Assembly (NCBI GenBank): GCA_050084515.1
Contig: CM114274.1
Span: forward strand, 17,174,001 to 17,238,000
DNA length: 64,000 nucleotides
Direction: 5' to 3'
Origin: Blasia pusilla
Taxonomy: Eukaryota > Marchantiophyta > Marchantiopsida > Blasiales
Positions 1 through 12,080 of the stretch are shown here, piece by piece. Every line of letters begins with the position of its first letter. Position 1 is the first letter of the stretch. Below the pieces are notes generated by a model. That model saw nothing but the letters and a program-made list of their open reading frames with translations, was not told the origin of the DNA and searched no databases. Position numbers and translations under genes: made by a program.

Positions 1-1189
1 GAAGTGGGTTGTATGTATTGAAATCCCAATTTCCTATGTAGCTTGTTTAGGTTGAAGAAAAAGTCAACAAGGGCAACTAGAAATTGTCAACAAGGGCCGC
101 TCCAAAACTGGATTCATTTGTTCTTCATCTTTGTATCATACTTCTATTTTGAATCCCCTCTAGATTTTAATTCCCATTTCTTCATCCATGTTTTTCATCT
201 TTCCTTCCTAATATAATGTATCCGAGAATGTATCCTAAATTCTAATGTGTTCTTTCTTTCCATAGCATTCATTGTTACCTTACCTTAGTTCCTTCTTTCC
301 ATCATAGTCATTATTGTATGGAATGGCTCGTTCTCAATATATTTTTGCATGTTTCTCTCTTTGAAAATACTAGTAAGAATGGGCGTGCTATGCACAAGCA
401 TAAAGGGGCCGTGATCTTAACTTGGGTATTTTTTGTCAATTACCCAACCCATATTTGGTCACCTGACAAAATTATTTGAATACTTGTGTGGATGAAAAGA
501 AACTCATATGTGGGTAAGCTAAGATGTAAACTAGTTTTGGTGTTTCACTTCTTATAGAATTATTTTCTTTTTTCCCCTCCTATTTATAGTAACCCCCTCG
601 TGTTTCATTAATAGTATAGATTCCTCAACCGATTTCTATTCCTTGCATGTTTTTCCATACTTCAAAAGATTACTCAAGAATTTATACAAATGTATCATGG
701 TGTAATTTCCTCTATACAGTATTATTATCTTACTTTACATTGTAAACATAAAGGGATTTTAGAGCACTTTATTAGAATTGTTGTCTTAAGTTACAATGCA
801 AGTAGAGAGGGCTTTTAGGGGACTTAATTTATGTAGAATTCACACCTTAGACTAGGAATCCAAATGCACTCTCTCTTTCTTTTTTCTAATTTCAATTCAC
901 ATATTATGCTCCCATGGGCCGTCACACTAATTTTTGTGAGGGACTTAATTATCATTTATCAAAATATGGATTTGAGTAAAGAAAACTAGTGTAACCCCTT
1001 ATGATGCACAAGCTTAAATTAACTCCCATAATTTACTCTCAAACTTATTAAATCTTATTTTAAATAATTATTTAAATTTAGAAGACAAACGATCTTTTAA
1101 TCTAAAAGCGTCAAAACAAAAGAATTTACAAAATGAAATGATATTCTCCAATAATAATATATAGATTCCGGACAGCATATACTAGTAAC
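1..1189. other. AT-rich intergenic DNA, no gene seen
   Basis: AT-rich sequence with poly-T and poly-A runs. Only short chance reading frames are present, and no protein family, RNA gene or repeat end was recognised. Confidence 0.6.
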
Positions 1190-1680
1190 CATTAGTAAGG
1201 TGCCCTCGTGCGATGCACGGGAAATAAAAAAAATGTTTGAAGAGCTAGTGTATAGCTCGTGAAGGGAAGAGATTAATGATATTGCACATAAATTCAAGAA
1301 ATTGTCTTATGAAACATTTTCTTGTTGCCTAGTTGTCAAGTGTCAAGCAGATAAATGTTTACAAATCAAGAAGGCACTCTCCCCACTCTCCCATACTAAC
1401 ATAGATGAGGTGCATGTGCAATGCATGGGAAATAAAAAAGTGATTGAAAAATTAGTGCATAACTTGTGAAGGGAAGAGATTAATGATGCTTCCCATAAGT
1501 TCAAATTTTTTTCTTGCAACCCGTAACATGTGAAACATTTTCAAAAAAAATTTCTTACAACCCGTAACATGTGAAACATTTTCTTGCAACTCAATTGCCA
1601 CATGTCCAACAGATAAGTGTTTGCAAATCAAGAGAGCACTCTCCCACAATAACATAGACGATCCCAAGGCATGTAATATA
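1190..1680 (-). repeat. Two tandem Helitron-like terminal segments
   Basis: Two diverged head-to-tail copies of a roughly 200-270 bp unit start near 1196 and 1400. Both contain a GTGCAATGCA-type core followed by GGGAAATAAAAAA, and a later stretch reading GTGAAGGGAAGAGATTAATGAT. Read on the minus strand, the first copy has an imperfect palindrome (CCCGTGC then GCACGAGG) followed eight bases later by CTAAT. Hairpin plus CTRRT is the typical Helitron 3' end. The second copy has a decayed palindrome. The orientation and the Helitron assignment are inferences from this terminal signature. Confidence 0.45.
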
Positions 1681-1891
1681 ATGAAATGGATGGGAGTAGT
1701 GGCAAAACGAGAGACCAAATCGGTCTAATATAAAACAGAGCTTATTACCCATATAATCATTTTGGTGGTAACGTCAAATCCATTTTGAGAAATACACTGA
1801 ATACACGTCTAGATAAACTTCATCTAGTATTGTTCTAGTAGGAGCGGGAAGTGATTACAATCAGTTACCAAGCAACAATCCGAATTATTTG

Positions 1892-1931
1892 CGGTAACTG
1901 GTATGAGGACCTGTCCTCATACCAGTTACCG
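1892..1931. repeat. Perfect 18-bp hairpin, 4-nt loop
   Basis: Arms 1892-1909 and 1914-1931 are exact reverse complements, beginning CGGTAACTGGTATGAGGA, with loop CCTG. It lies beside an unassigned reading frame and is not followed by a T-run, so a terminator reading is not favoured. Confidence 0.85.
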
Positions 1932-2072
1932 ATAAAAACTCAGTGACGACTTTACCAAAAAAACTCCCTGGATCTATCCAATTCCAGTTAGACATAAAAG
2001 CCAGCCGTAAAATCTTCCCGGACCTGCCGAGGATGCGAGACATCTTGAGTGGCGAGAGTCCTCCAAAACTAC

Positions 2073-2510
2073 TTAATAGAATCCGCTCCCATGTATCCCA
2101 AGAACCGTTCGGGTGTGTACTGATTTCTTGTGGATGTTGACTAGGACCATTAAACGTCCTACACCTGCTGTCATCAGGATCACGGGTATCGACTTTCGCT
2201 TCGATCCACGATTCCACATGTGAACGGCCATGGGCCGCCCTGGTCTCCATTCGAAGTAGGGAGCTCCATCGCGTTCGGGCTCTTCTAGGGCAAATGGCAC
2301 TTGCAGTGCCGGCGTTCCTTACCCGTCTCGGCTTGCAATGTGCATTTGACTGGTCCTGACCGGCTCGAATTGCAATACCCATGTAATCCAGTCATCTAGA
2401 ATGGTAGGCTGCCGGTATGGACCAGGTCTGAACTCGAGGGTGTAGTTGACTTTCGGGTGGGCGTCGCACTCATGGCCTTTTCTCAAATATGTTGCCGCAT
2501 GTTGACCTCT
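2073..2510 (-). pseudogene. Unassigned reading frame with one in-frame stop
   Basis: On the minus strand one frame stays open from about 2510 to 2073 except for a single TAA near 2320. The frame looks protein-like, with aromatic and Pro/Gly-rich stretches such as YFEWRPGRP and LDDWITWVLQFEP. I do not recognise the family. The stop sits in GGGTAAGG, which could also be a splice donor, so an exon boundary is an alternative to a pseudogene. It lies downstream of the trihelix gene on the same strand with no visible link to it. Confidence 0.25.
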
Positions 2511-3871
2511 ACGTCTGTCTCCCTCAAGATGTAGGGATAATTTGATGGTATTCCAACAAGATCTTCGTGGGGATGTTCAGACTAATTCACAAGAACTGGA
2601 ATATCGCAAATAACTTTTCTAACGAATTGATACAACTTCAAACTTCTGAATCCGTTCGGCCAATGTTGTCAGTCTTGGACGATGCGAAAAATCAACACGA
2701 GAGTTGCTCTTCGATCTACACAGGTTACTCGCTTGCTGTCATCAAATCTGTCCTTTTCCACCATGCTCTTTTACAGCACATTTCACTGAGTGCGAACTCC
2801 TGGTCACCACTTCTGTACTTGGCAAGTTGATGAAGGAGTGACACGCAACTCGCAGTGCCCTGAATTGGATTAACAATGGGATCAGACGTACAGCCAGAGG
2901 ATGACCCCCAAAATACCTACTGAAAAACTCAGATGGCTATGTAGATACATTCCCTGTACTCGCCTGCCCCAGTAGCGCGCATTGCATTGAAAACACTGTC
3001 AGCAATTTTCCATGTGATAGTTGCAAGACGCGGAAAAAAGGATGCCACCAAGTAATCGTACGAAAATGTTACGTCAATTCAAAAATCTATTATACAAATT
3101 TTCAAGAACAGGTAGAGGCATCGAAGCCTTAGTCTGCCTCCTCTTCAATCTTTATAGGTTTTTGGCTTTCTTATTCTCTCCTAAGATTGGTAGTAAACTC
3201 GACTGTGGAACGTGCAATTCACAGGATGCACTCCATTTCAAGAGCCTCGCAAATCTGATCTCATTTTTTAACTAGAAACATCAACCGATCTCAAATTGGG
3301 CTTTGAGCTCCTTGAACATGGCTGAGACATCTGATGCCAAGAATGTCTCAGAACCAACATCCTCAGAGCTTCCTCCATGACTGGCTAAGTGCGTACGGCT
3401 GATATACTCGGCCTACGTGGGGTGGGTATTGACTTCTTACTCCAACACCTTCGCCGCTCCCCAGACTACACGACCTGTGACTCTACGAACACACCATGAG
3501 ATCAGCAATGATCACCGATGGAAAAGCTGTGCAATTGCATCATAAGTGTGGAACCTTATTTTCCGTCGTGCTTTCTCTGCTCATCCTCGCCTTTTCCATT
3601 TACTCCGCAATTTCAACCGGGGAAGAGAGGCTACCAAAGCTCTGCAGATATCGGGCAGAGGCTTGACAAACTATCTTCGGCCTTAGCTTGATATCATCAA
3701 ATCTTCGGCCTTAGCCGTTGGGACTGCTCTGCCAGCCCAGGCACACACCCTATGTGTAAGTCAGGAGGTACCTTCAAATGATTGATGTTCAGGCTCCGAG
3801 CCTGGCTTGCCTCGACTCACAAACGGAATAGAGCCGGAACAGAGGCCAAACTTAGAGGAAAGCTCCTTACC
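2511..3871. other. 3' flank of the trihelix gene, no gene seen
   Basis: Balanced base composition with only short, unrecognised reading frames. Part may be 3' untranslated sequence of the minus-strand trihelix gene that stops at 3872, but no clear polyadenylation signal was identified. Confidence 0.4.
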
Positions 3872-4990
3872 TCAGTCGGAATTAGAGGAGACCGAGTTTG
3901 TGCGTCCTTTCTTGCTGTTGTGAGCCAATTTAGCCAACTTGTATTGCATATCGAGCCGCCTTAGCTCCATATCCTTGAACAACTCCATTTTTGCAAATTC
4001 TATCTTTGCAAAGACTTCGGCGAAGCTCGCAATGCTGGCAGCTACATCCTTTCCTGCCTGACAAACGTTTTTACGCTTCTTGCGATTAAGTTTTCCAGGT
4101 CCGGGCGGAACAGCATTTACTTTCGGATTAGGATTGGTCATCTCCGACATTACATCCTTTCCCGTCCCTTTAAACGTGGGAAAGTCGGTATGACTATCTC
4201 GTTGGCTAGAATAAGGCGTTTCCGCGACGTTGTCCGGATCACTGTCCTCTTGAGCTGGAACAGATGCTTGGAGAGCAAGCAGGGGAGGAGGGTGAGGAGG
4301 TGGGGGGGGTTGTGGGGGCGGAAGCAGAACGTCTGTAGGAAGAGAGAGTTTAATATCGGGATCAGAACGGTGACCACCGTCGATACCACCAGGAATCCCG
4401 GCACGCTTGGGCGCCCGCCCCACAATGGCATCCAAAGTGCGAAACCAAGGCCATGCAGAGGGCGTGCCCTTCTCTCGCTCCAGTTTGAATCGTTTTTTCA
4501 GGTTGTCAATCTTGTTGCGACATTGCTCCACGCTCTTGGTTCCAGTGACACCCCTCGCATTCACGGCTCGTGTGACATCGGCCCAATCCTTGCCTCTCAG
4601 ATTTCCCCTGTGCGACGCGATGTACCGAGCTCCAAAAGCATCCAAAAGAGCAGTGATTGCGGTCTCACTCCACTCCGCTGCGTCCGACCTCGCCCTCTTG
4701 CTGTTCCCACCTCCGCCAGAAGGAGGCCCGGGTGTCCCTCCTGCAGCAACGACCGCACCGACTCCAGCAGCTCCCAAGCCCGCTCCAACAATCTCTTCCT
4801 CTTGGCTCATCGCCATCATGCCATCCTCCTCCGCTCCCCTTCCGCCTCCGTCCACCTCCACGCCACCGTCTCCCCTTCCTTGTCCTCCTCCCCCGGCCAC
4901 CTCTACTCCTCCACCCCCCACTTCTTCCTCCTCCTCACCCCCTTCCTCCTCCCCGTCCTCTTCCTCCCCGTCTCCTCTTCTTTTCCTCAT
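3872..4990 (-). CDS. Trihelix transcription factor, SIP1-type
   Basis: A single uninterrupted frame of 372 codons with an ATG start at 4990. The N-terminal 60 residues are very acidic and Gly-rich (Glu runs, GGGG). A trihelix (MYB/SANT-like) DNA-binding domain follows at about residues 106-191. It has the first tryptophan in EWSE, the second in DWADV, the third-helix block QCRNKIDNLKKRFKLER and the fourth amphipathic helix WPWFRTLDAIVG, as in SIP1-clade (ASIL/ENAP-like) factors. A Pro-rich linker lies near residues 222-236 and a basic nuclear-localisation-like stretch KLNRKKRKN near 300. A C-terminal predicted coiled coil (about 320-360) is typical of the clade. The family binds GT-type promoter elements and acts in the nucleus, and several members recruit chromatin factors. 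It is the best-preserved host gene in the window. Target genes cannot be inferred. Long + strand frames over the same DNA are shadows of its GC-rich codons. Confidence 0.9.
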   Translation of the reverse strand: MRKRRGDGEEEDGEEEGGEEEEEVGGGGVEVAGGGGQGRGDGGVEVDGGGRGAEEDGMMAMSQEEEIVGAGLGAAGVGAVVAAGGTPGPPSGGGGNSKRARSDAAEWSETAITALLDAFGARYIASHRGNLRGKDWADVTRAVNARGVTGTKSVEQCRNKIDNLKKRFKLEREKGTPSAWPWFRTLDAIVGRAPKRAGIPGGIDGGHRSDPDIKLSLPTDVLLPPPQPPPPPHPPPLLALQASVPAQEDSDPDNVAETPYSSQRDSHTDFPTFKGTGKDVMSEMTNPNPKVNAVPPGPGKLNRKKRKNVCQAGKDVAASIASFAEVFAKIEFAKMELFKDMELRRLDMQYKLAKLAHNSKKGRTNSVSSNSD

Positions 4991-4998
4991 CTCTCCAT
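4987..4998 (-). promoter_or_regulatory. Three-codon uORF overlapping the trihelix start
   Basis: The leader has an ATG at 4998 that opens ATG GAG AGA TGA. Its stop (4989-4987) overlaps the main ATG (4990-4988) as ATGA. Overlapping stop-start arrangements can couple translation by reinitiation or lower output. Whether the mRNA includes this ATG depends on the unmapped transcription start. Confidence 0.5.
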
Positions 4999-5800
4999 CT
5001 TTCTCCGTTCAATCACCGTCGTAACCCCGTTCTCCCTCCTCTCCTTCGACCATATGTCAACCTCTCTCCGCTCGCTCTTGCTACCTTCCGACGACTATTA
5101 TGATTCCTCCCTGCTGCCCAACGCACATCGACAGACCCCCGGGGTCGCACGAGACGGACAGGACCCTTCCTCGCTCCCGCCCCTCTCTCTGCTCCTCTCC
5201 CTCTTGCGAGGCGAACGAATTACTTACTGACTACTGCTCTACGGTCCTTCCCTTCATAATCACTCTCTCATCCCCGACGATCACTCCTCGCCTCTCCCGC
5301 CTCCGTCTCCGTCCGTCCGTCCATCCGTCCACCTCTTCGCTGCTTAGATGCCATCCCCACCATTCCCTTCGATACCGACAAACCGAACGCTCGGACGCCG
5401 CCTCCATCGCCGCACAGCCTTCTCGCCATCTGCGGCCATAGCCTAGGCCCTCCTCCTCCGTCCGAGCAACAGAGACGTGCTCTCCTCGCCGTCCCACCTC
5501 ACTCTTTCACCCTAACCGAGTACTAACATGCCGTAAGCGGACTTACTCTACAGATTAGGTCGCGCTGCGCCTGAACCGGTTTGGTTCCGTTTGAACCGAA
5601 CGGTCCGTGTACGCTTTAACCTTCCTGTTAAGTCAGGAGTCAGGCGCGCGGGCGGTCATCCGCTCTCCGTCTATCCGCGCCGTCTGTCTACCCTCCACAT
5701 CCGGCTGTTCCCCGGTCAGCGTCCCCACTCTCCCCAAATTTAATTTGCGAGGATCCGATCGCTAGCGGGTACGCTCATTCTTCTTTTTATCAAATTATTT
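4999..5800 (-). promoter_or_regulatory. CpG-rich 5' leader and promoter region of trihelix gene
   Basis: The sequence upstream of the start is strongly GA-rich on the coding strand and dense in CpG, then drops to AT-rich DNA beyond about 5780. This is the composition expected of an unmethylated plant promoter and leader. No convincing TATA box was found, and the transcription start is not placed. Confidence 0.45.
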
Positions 5801-8030
5801 TTTCATTATGTTTGTCAAATTACTGAACACGTGGATAGCCTATACGGAGGCCGTAGTTACATGTGCATTTCTAGAATCAAATAAATTATAATTCTGCTTC
5901 CTTTAATGCATAGTTTTGGCACTCCCGACGGTGATAAGAATCCTCATATCAGCAATTTTCCACGCCAATGCGAGGCCTAAAACTATAACAAGTATGCTAC
6001 CACGTTTGTGTGGAGGAATAGTAGAAAATATTCTTACTAAAGAGGATAGGATGGGGTCGAATGAACGTGGGGGTAATCCAGGCCTTTGGGAAAAAATTAT
6101 TATTATGTTTTTTTGGAAAGAAAATAAGTTGAAAATTATTTGGAATTGGAAGGAAATTGTGACTTTCTGTTTTTAGTTCTAATGATCCACTAATAATAAA
6201 AGTGTAGGTCAATGCTTGGAATTTATCTCGTTCGGTTATGGAAAGGACAAGAACTCTACTTGTTCTAGATATATGGAGGAAGATAAGAAAATCTTGAAAC
6301 CAAGATCAAATGACATGAGAATTTATGATGAGTGAGCAAGACATAAAAATTTTGGACATATAATAGAAATAAGCGAATAACATCACAAATAGCTAAGTCT
6401 ATGGCATTCATAATAGCGGGGGCGGGGATCCGAGATGCTAGTCATGATTGCAGATCAAAGGAAGAGAGGCCTTTGTGCAACCCACCTAAAAGAAAACCAA
6501 TACTAACTAGTCGGAGAACTAGAAAGGGCGGCATAACCTGTTGTGGGACCAATGCTAGTCAAGATGGAACTAGTCAAACTCGGGTTCGCAATTTGCTAAT
6601 CATGTTTGGGTTATGGGCCATAAGCCAAGGGCATGAAGTGGATGTTCACCCATTCATCGAGTCAACAATCATCCAATAACCTATATTGGATCACAAATTA
6701 CCATTTTAAGGCTATTTTGGGGGGAAGAGCTTTTGCCTCTTCCCAAGAATATAAGAGAAAGAGGGATGGCCTTCCCAAGCCATATTTCTAATGTGAAACC
6801 CTTAGACCACCTCTCTTGCTAGGGTGTTAGAGAGTAGAAGGGTGGAGGAAGGGAAACTTGGGATAACCCCAAAGAACCCAAAAAAGTATCTATATATTTG
6901 AGGGGGGAGGGGACTCTCTACCCCCCTACCCGCTCCAATCTTGGAAGAAGGAGTTAATCATGATTCATTTTTTGCCATGTACGTTTTAGCTAGGTTTGAG
7001 CTAAGGAATCGTTTGATAAGGACGCACTTTCAAGAAATAATTATTATGCTTCAAATAAGGTAAGTGACTTGGGGAGATTGTTCAACGCTTAGGAATGAGG
7101 ATTACTAGGGGGATGGTATGCACCTTAGAGGACTTGTGACAGTTTAGCAATTGACGTCCTCCCCAACTTGTCAGCGCAATGCGGGATTCATGCGCAACGC
7201 AGGATCGATTGGGTCTTTTGAGACTCAACCCAAGACTTCCACTCACAAAACTCAAGGTCAAGATCTCTTTTATGGGTTAGTGAGGACTTGGGAGTAGAGA
7301 TGAAACTCTATGACGATCAATTCTTTAGGCTTTTAATTTTACTTGTGCTTTCCTGGTGAGTCAATTAGACTTATTCTGCTCATAGGAAGGCTACCTTATC
7401 AATATTTGTACTTGAGGATGTGGATCCATAGTTTGATGCTTCAAAGTAAGATAAGAAGGGCACAACATGTGGATTTTCATCACCTTAGGAAATAGGTATG
7501 AATTATAGTCGATTCGCATTGGAGTATATAAGCTTCTTTCTAGTGATACCGTATGAGGCCTTTACTAAGGCTAAGTCTATGATCATTGATCTATAAGGGT
7601 AGATGGAATTCATAATGCAAGGTACATAATTGATCAAGCTTAATTTCCCCAAATGGTATGAAAATAATCCAATGCCTTATGATCATGTGAGTGTTGTCTC
7701 CTTCAAGTTAATATTCTTGTGCATGAATGCTTCCTTTTGAAGACCTAAATGACAAGAAGTAGGCATCATTTACGTGATGAAAAATAGTATCATTTGAGAA
7801 GAAATAAGTTTGACAATGAGCTATCAATAACCTGAACATATAAGTAAGACATACCTCAAGAAAAATACCCAATAAGGGGAGTATCTAAGGAAGCTGAAGC
7901 AAGGAGAGAAGATAGCCAACATAAGTTTGAGGCATGGTTTGCTCAGGTTTAAGGAGAGTAGGATCTATGTCGGTGAGGGTAAGGTTCAGACCAAGGTGTT
8001 GAAAATGGACCCTTGGTGGGACATTAAGGG
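5801..8030. other. Unassigned DNA between trihelix gene and gypsy remnant
   Basis: No coding region or RNA gene was recognised. The part from about 6720 may include leader, gag or LTR sequence of the gypsy remnant that becomes recognisable at 8040, but no matching LTR was found. Confidence 0.4.
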
Positions 8031-8039
8031 TAGAAATCC

Positions 8040-8965
8040 ACACCGTGGTATTGTGACTAAGAGGTTCTTCGGGCCCAACTTGAAGAGGATGTTGCTTAGT
8101 TTGTGAAAACTTGTGTGACTTCAAGCAAATAGAGTTTCTTCTAAGAAGAAAAGGCTTACTTCACCCATGGTCGATTCTAGGACTCTTGCAAAGCAAAATT
8201 ATGGATTCCATAACAAGTCTTCCAGAATCTGAGGGATACAATGCCATACTTGTAATGGTTGATCCGTCCAATAAGTTGGGTTGGTTCGTCTTATGCAACT
8301 TTTAGACTTTTCTTGGATAACTGGTGGAAATCACATGGGTCACCAAGGAGTATTGTATAGGATCAAGATCCAAATCTTATCAATGCCTTTTGGAAACATC
8401 TATTTAGGAGATTGAGGATGAAGTTGAGTTTTAACACAACTTTCTATCCTTAGACAAACGGACAAACAGAGCAAGTTAACTCAATCGTGAATCAATACTT
8501 AAGGAATTATGTAAGTGGAGACCAGCAAGATTGGATAATGTGGCTAAGTATGGCATAGTGCAGTAACAACTCAACCAAGCATTCAGCCATTGGAGAATCT
8601 CTTTTTCTTTTGGGATGTGGATGTGAGCCAGAAGGGCCTCTTAACTCAGCCCTTCCAAAGTGGTCTAAATCGGTACAAACACGATGCGAGAACATGATAA
8701 ATAGGCAAGATGGAGTCTTATGAAGGCTCAACTTAGTTACGTTAAGCAGGCTAAGAAGAGTGGGTGCCAAGTGAGTTTCCAAGTGCGGGAGTAAGTATGC
8801 TTGAGTATGAAGAATCTCACTCTTCCGAAATATTTGTCCACAAAGTTTTCTTCCAAGTATCTTAGACCATATGTGATCAAGGCCAACTCGTTTGAAGATG
8901 TCTACAAATTGGAGTTGCCATAAGAATTTAAGATCCAACCAATTTTTCATGTGCCATTATTGACG
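8040..8965 (+). pseudogene. Ty3/gypsy integrase remnant (chromovirus, copy 1)
   Basis: Scattered frames encode integrase pieces in the right order. A decayed zinc-binding N-terminus (tract near 8060-8130) is followed by the start of the catalytic core at about 8195-8290, where ITSLPESEGYNAILVMVD is the familiar gypsy core motif. The block TNGQTEQVNSIVNQYLRNYV lies near 8460-8515, where TEQ/TER carries the catalytic Glu. A GPY/F-like C-terminal stretch ends near 8960. Many stops and frameshifts separate these pieces, so it is inactive. The chromodomain at 9050 completes the polyprotein. Confidence 0.8.
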
Positions 8966-9022
8966 AGGTTCTTCTAGGATAATGGGCGTCTCGAGCCAAG
9001 GCAAATATTAAGACTCCAACCG

Positions 9023-9200
9023 ATGATCATCGAAGAAGAACCGGAGTTTGAAGTAGAGACCATTCGGCACTTGAGACGAAGGGTGAACAAGTATGAGTAC
9101 TTGGTCAAGTGGAAGGGCTACCATGTGAAGGAAGTGATTGCAATTGTGAAGGCAGATTTTGGAACATGCTCAAGAGGTGTTATAAGATTTCAAACGGATG
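9023..9200 (+). pseudogene. Chromodomain of the gypsy remnant (copy 1)
   Basis: A frame open at 9023-9274 carries HLRRRVNKYEYLVKWKGYH, the classic chromodomain core (YLVKWKG) found at the integrase C-terminus of chromoviruses, where it directs insertion to marked chromatin. The domain loses its frame after KWKGYHVKE. The minus-strand copy at about 61890-62050 has the same domain. Confidence 0.85.
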
Positions 9201-9944
9201 CAGGAAAAGCGCATGTGTACGTTCATGGAGAGGCTAGGGACTTGACTTGTGACGATTGGAAGCTTGGGCCATAGGCCGTTATAACTAGAACATATTTTTT
9301 TTGTAATAAAGAGATGCATGGATTTGGAGATTGAATGCTTAGGTAAATGGTTACAATTAGTTGTTGTACGTGGTGCATGGCAATGAGTAGTTTCTAATAT
9401 GCTTAGGAAGTAAGTCAAGATCTAGAGGAGAGACAAGGCATCTTTGAGGAGAGTGATTGGATTTTTATAAGCACTTAGAATAGGACCAAGTGTTGTGAAA
9501 TCAACACTTGGGCTCGTCCTAGCCTCGGCGAGGCAGATAACTCTATCTTGGGGCTTGGGGTGATCTTACTTGTGATCTCATGAGTAAACTTAGTGACGCA
9601 TCTAAGTCGAATTTTATAGTGATCCAAAAGTAGTACATCTTATGGATCTTGTGAACAAGTGGGATGTTTACGAGTTGTGAGCAAGTGAAGTCTTCGATAG
9701 CATACTTAGCTGGATAGCTTGTTAGGGTAACTTAGATTATCCTAAGGGAGAATATCTAAGTCTGCCTTAGAGAAGAAGCTAAATATTTCTAAGTGGTGAA
9801 TGCAACAACCTACGACTTAAGCCAAAATAAGAATTACGAGTTTGCTATCAAAACAAAATTCAAAGTCAAGGGATTGGCTTCCCAAAAAGACTTGATATTA
9901 AAAGTTTTTCATTGATGAGGGCATCAACCTCTAAGGAGAGGTTA

Positions 9945-10600
9945 GTGTCACGACCATCATAGCCGAATGTGGGCGGATGCAAAACTTCAGAACTCTAGTA
10001 GGCTCACACTAGGATGGGTGTGGGTCGAAGGAGTTTCTTGAAGGAGATACGAGATGTGACGTAAGAAAGGTTAGGGGTTTCAAGTGATGATGGTCATGAC
10101 CCAATAAACCAAGACCAAATGTGCAACAAAACTTGAGAGGAGCTAAAATCCCATGAGGGTTGGGCGTGAAGGGTGCTTGGAATTTTACTAGCATTTGACG
10201 GTTTTACGATGTTTAAGTTCATAACGACCAAAAAAAAGTGCATTTGGGATGAATAAGGTGGCGTTGGAAACCTTATGCCAAAAAAATTCCAACACACTAA
10301 AGATCTAGAAAATGCATCAGCAAAGATTGAGAAATTTCCCCTAAACTATCATATTGTTAGTTGGGTACGTTGAGAGTCAAAAGGAGCAACCCAAGAGGAG
10401 GGGTGAGTGGGGAGGAAGTGGAGATTTTTAGAACTGTATATAAGGGAAAGGGTATCCAAGGGGTGCTTGGGACCTAAACTCTACTTTGGGGAGCCAAGGG
10501 CTAACCAAGAGCACATAATTGATCAAAAGGTTGGCTCCAAGCGTGGACACCAAGTCAAGTCCAAGGGAGCAAATTATAGATGTCAACCTTAGACGTCGAC
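9945..10600 (+). repeat. LTR of chromodomain gypsy element, copy 1
   Basis: After a purine-rich tract (GGAGAGGTTAG) the sequence begins TGTCACGACC, a normal LTR start. It aligns along its length with the minus-strand copy split between 60877-61170 and 37440-38043. Shared stretches include TCTAGTAGGCTCACACTAGG and TGCATTTGGGAT. The 3' end of the LTR is not resolved. The site at about 10179-10190 (GGAATTTTACT) corresponds to the CACTA insertion point in the other copy. Confidence 0.7.
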
Positions 10601-11148
10601 CCCTGACTCATATCTTGGGTCTTGGTTAGAGACTCACTCAAGATTCATTGGAAAATTGGAATATCCATGCGCACGAGCACTACTGTAGATGCTTGGACTA
10701 TCTAGGAGATCTATCGTGAGTCTAGAAAGACTTGTATGTGTTGGGAAGTGAGGGGTTAGGATCTAGTGAGCTTGATAGAATACCCCAAGTAAGGAACTCA
10801 GAGAAAATGTTGATGGACTCAAACCGGGACTAATGTAGTGTGTTTGGGTGCATATCAGCAATGTGAGCTTGTCCTATTGAACGCAAGCTTCCGCATCGCA
10901 TGAGATTGACGTTCAAAAGAGTAGGCACACAAAACCCATCACCTCTTCACTTGGTTCTTCAAGGGTGTTTTATTTTGTTCACATATACATAGGTATGATA
11001 GATCCATTACAAGATGTCTCTTGATGTTATAAATGGCACAAAGCTTGACTTACAATAGGGCAATATTGCACCCAACCTCTTAATATAAGCACTAAAAAGG
11101 TGCCTAGTATTTACATTTAATTCATAGGCTATATGGAGATAGAATGAC
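10601..11148. other. Unassigned DNA
   Basis: No gene recognised. It may include the end of the LTR that starts at 9945. Confidence 0.4.
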
Positions 11149-12080
11149 CTAACCACCAACTAGGGGGATGATTGGGATATGTCATGCAAATAGACATTAC
11201 TGCCAACATACATCAGTTGTCATGCACACAAGTCTAAGATCCATCTAACCATGAATCCTAACATATCTACACATGAGCGAATAGAAAATCCCAATATAAA
11301 AATATGACGTTGATGAAATGTGCAATAAGCTATGGCTCATCCAAACATCCATTCAATGATACACAATAAGGTCACAATAAAAGAAAAATATGCAATAAAC
11401 TCTCAATGTGTGTGATCTCCAATCAATCCTAGCTCACTCTCCAAGAGAGAATCTAGGCTCAATACATTGAAGGTGCATTGTATCACAGATCCCAACATGT
11501 GTTTGATCAAAGGAAGATGAGCTCTAAATGAGCTTCATCCAAGGTAAACGCCCCTTAGCACCTCCATTGGTTACATGTACACATAGATAACCTCCTCCTA
11601 GTTGTTCACCAATGACATGTAGGGCACAAGGTACTAACTCCCTAACAAAAAAATTTGTGGTCCAATCATAAGATCAACTACTACTCAACTACCAACTAAC
11701 CCTTGATCCCATATGCCCAAGTGGCTCCACACACACAAAGGAGAAGAGGGTCAATCTCTTCAAGGTTGCCACTCCTTGTAACGAAAGGGTATCCTACGCT
11801 CCTAAGTCACCTTCTAAGAGCAAATCACATATAAACTCTCCAAATAGGTAAGTACAAGACCCCTCTAAGAACTCGATACTATCTCGTCCTATGTCTTATC
11901 TACCATGATGACTCTCATATGAATAGACATCACTGCCAATAGACATCAATTGTCATGCACACAAGTAATATCCATCTAATCATGAATCCTAACAAATCTA
12001 CATATGAACAACTCGACAATCCCAATAGCCCTCCTAGCTAGCATGGTGGTTAGGTCTCTCTAACTCCAAATGGCCTACAA
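11149..12080 (-). repeat. LTR with polypurine tract, PHD-type gypsy family
   Basis: The block at about 11296-11930 is repeated directly at 13640-14240, flanking the integrase-PHD remnant, as expected of LTRs on the minus strand. The minus-strand sequence at 12075-12035 (GACCTAACCACC then a purine-rich tract) matches the polypurine-tract region just before the 3' LTR of the methyltransferase element (53195-53221). A sub-repeat at 11196-11285 recurs at 11930-12025. A similar GACCTAACCACC plus G-run also occurs on the + strand at 11152-11180, so the segment has undergone inversion or nested insertion. Confidence 0.6.

Noticed and set aside
1892-1931. Hairpin as a bacterial-type terminator
   Set aside because: No T-run follows, and the context is plant nuclear DNA.
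4190-5441. Long + strand reading frames (for example 4190-5230 and 4407-5024)
   Set aside because: They lie antisense to the trihelix gene and its GC-rich leader. Their Ser/Pro-rich content follows from the Gly/Glu codons on the other strand.
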